Assembly (NCBI GenBank): GCA_024305405.1
Contig: JAKNDB010000026.1
Coordinates: 1-64,000 of the forward strand
Direction: 5' to 3'
Origin: Dirofilaria immitis
Taxonomy: Eukaryota > Nematoda > Chromadorea > Rhabditida > Onchocercidae
DNA length: 64,000 nt
The translations under genes were made by a program, and so were the position numbers. Under the pieces are notes generated by a model that made no database searches, was not told the origin of the DNA, and saw only the letters and a program-made list of their open reading frames with translations. Below, in pieces: positions 63,694-64,000 of the stretch. Numbering within the stretch: the stretch's first letter is position 1; each line of letters opens with the position of its first letter.

Positions 63694-64000
63694 GTGAGAT
63701 ATTGATTTCTGTTATCTTAAGCTTAAACTGTAGTGTATTGGGTTGTTTTGAACGTTTTCTTGTTTTCCATTATAACGTGAGATGGATACTAAATATTAAT
63801 TTTAATTTTAACGAAATAATTTTAAAACTGGACGGAAGAAAAGTTGTCTTGTTTGTTCAAAAACGTTTCTAAAAGTGAAACTTAATAATTTGGACTGATG
63901 TTTTTTTCGTCAAATCCATCTGAAAATAAACTATAAATATGTTTAACGTGCATTAACATTTTATTAAAGGCAAAACTGCTAATAATATGATTATACAATG

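Overview
The window looks like nematode nuclear DNA. It is very AT-rich, its protein genes are split into many short exons with T-rich TTTCAG-type acceptors, several start codons sit just downstream of an acceptor-like AG (as expected for spliced-leader trans-splicing), and it carries nematode-type seven-TM receptors. A parasitic clade III (filarial-like) nematode is my best guess, from base composition and gene style only; I cannot name a species.

Layout. 0-8.5 kb is accessory DNA. It holds a decayed C2H2 zinc-finger array (minus), a triplicated AT-rich unit, a second zinc-finger relic (plus) whose N-terminal part repeats a CtBP-type PLDLS motif, and a foldback (inverted-repeat) element around a small ORF. 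11-17.5 kb has two tandem paralogous seven-TM receptor genes with the same intron phases. 17.5-24 kb is mostly empty, with one long hairpin and possible retroelement debris. 24-29.1 kb (minus) is a 13-exon polypeptide GalNAc-transferase of the GALNT1/GLY-3 type. 29.1-34.5 kb is a gene-free AT desert. 34.5-42 kb (minus) is a LOTUS + Tudor protein assembled from ten exons. 42-46.4 kb is repeats and intergenic DNA. 46.4-49.2 kb (plus) is pelota. 49.9-51.1 kb (minus) is XBP-1, including a 23-nt IRE-1-type intron and an XBP1-binding UPRE just upstream. 53.1-56 kb (minus) is an ARG1-like DnaJ protein. 57.4-59.3 kb (plus) is the ribosome-biogenesis factor BRX1, followed closely by a small unknown ORF. 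60.1-60.7 kb (minus) is a 70-residue conserved-looking small protein. The last 0.7 kb starts a plus-strand gene that runs off the window.

Functionally the 46-60 kb block is housekeeping: ribosome rescue (pelota), the unfolded protein response (XBP-1), a J-protein co-chaperone and ribosome assembly (BRX1). The LOTUS-Tudor protein suggests a germ-granule role.

A recurring caution: conserved genes that should be intact (pelota, GalNAc-transferase, XBP-1, DnaJ, LOTUS-Tudor) each carry one to four single-base length changes, mostly in homopolymers. BRX1 carries none. This fits draft-assembly indel error better than pseudogenisation. Frameshifts alone should not be read as gene death here. The zinc-finger loci are different, because they also have substituted zinc ligands and stop codons.
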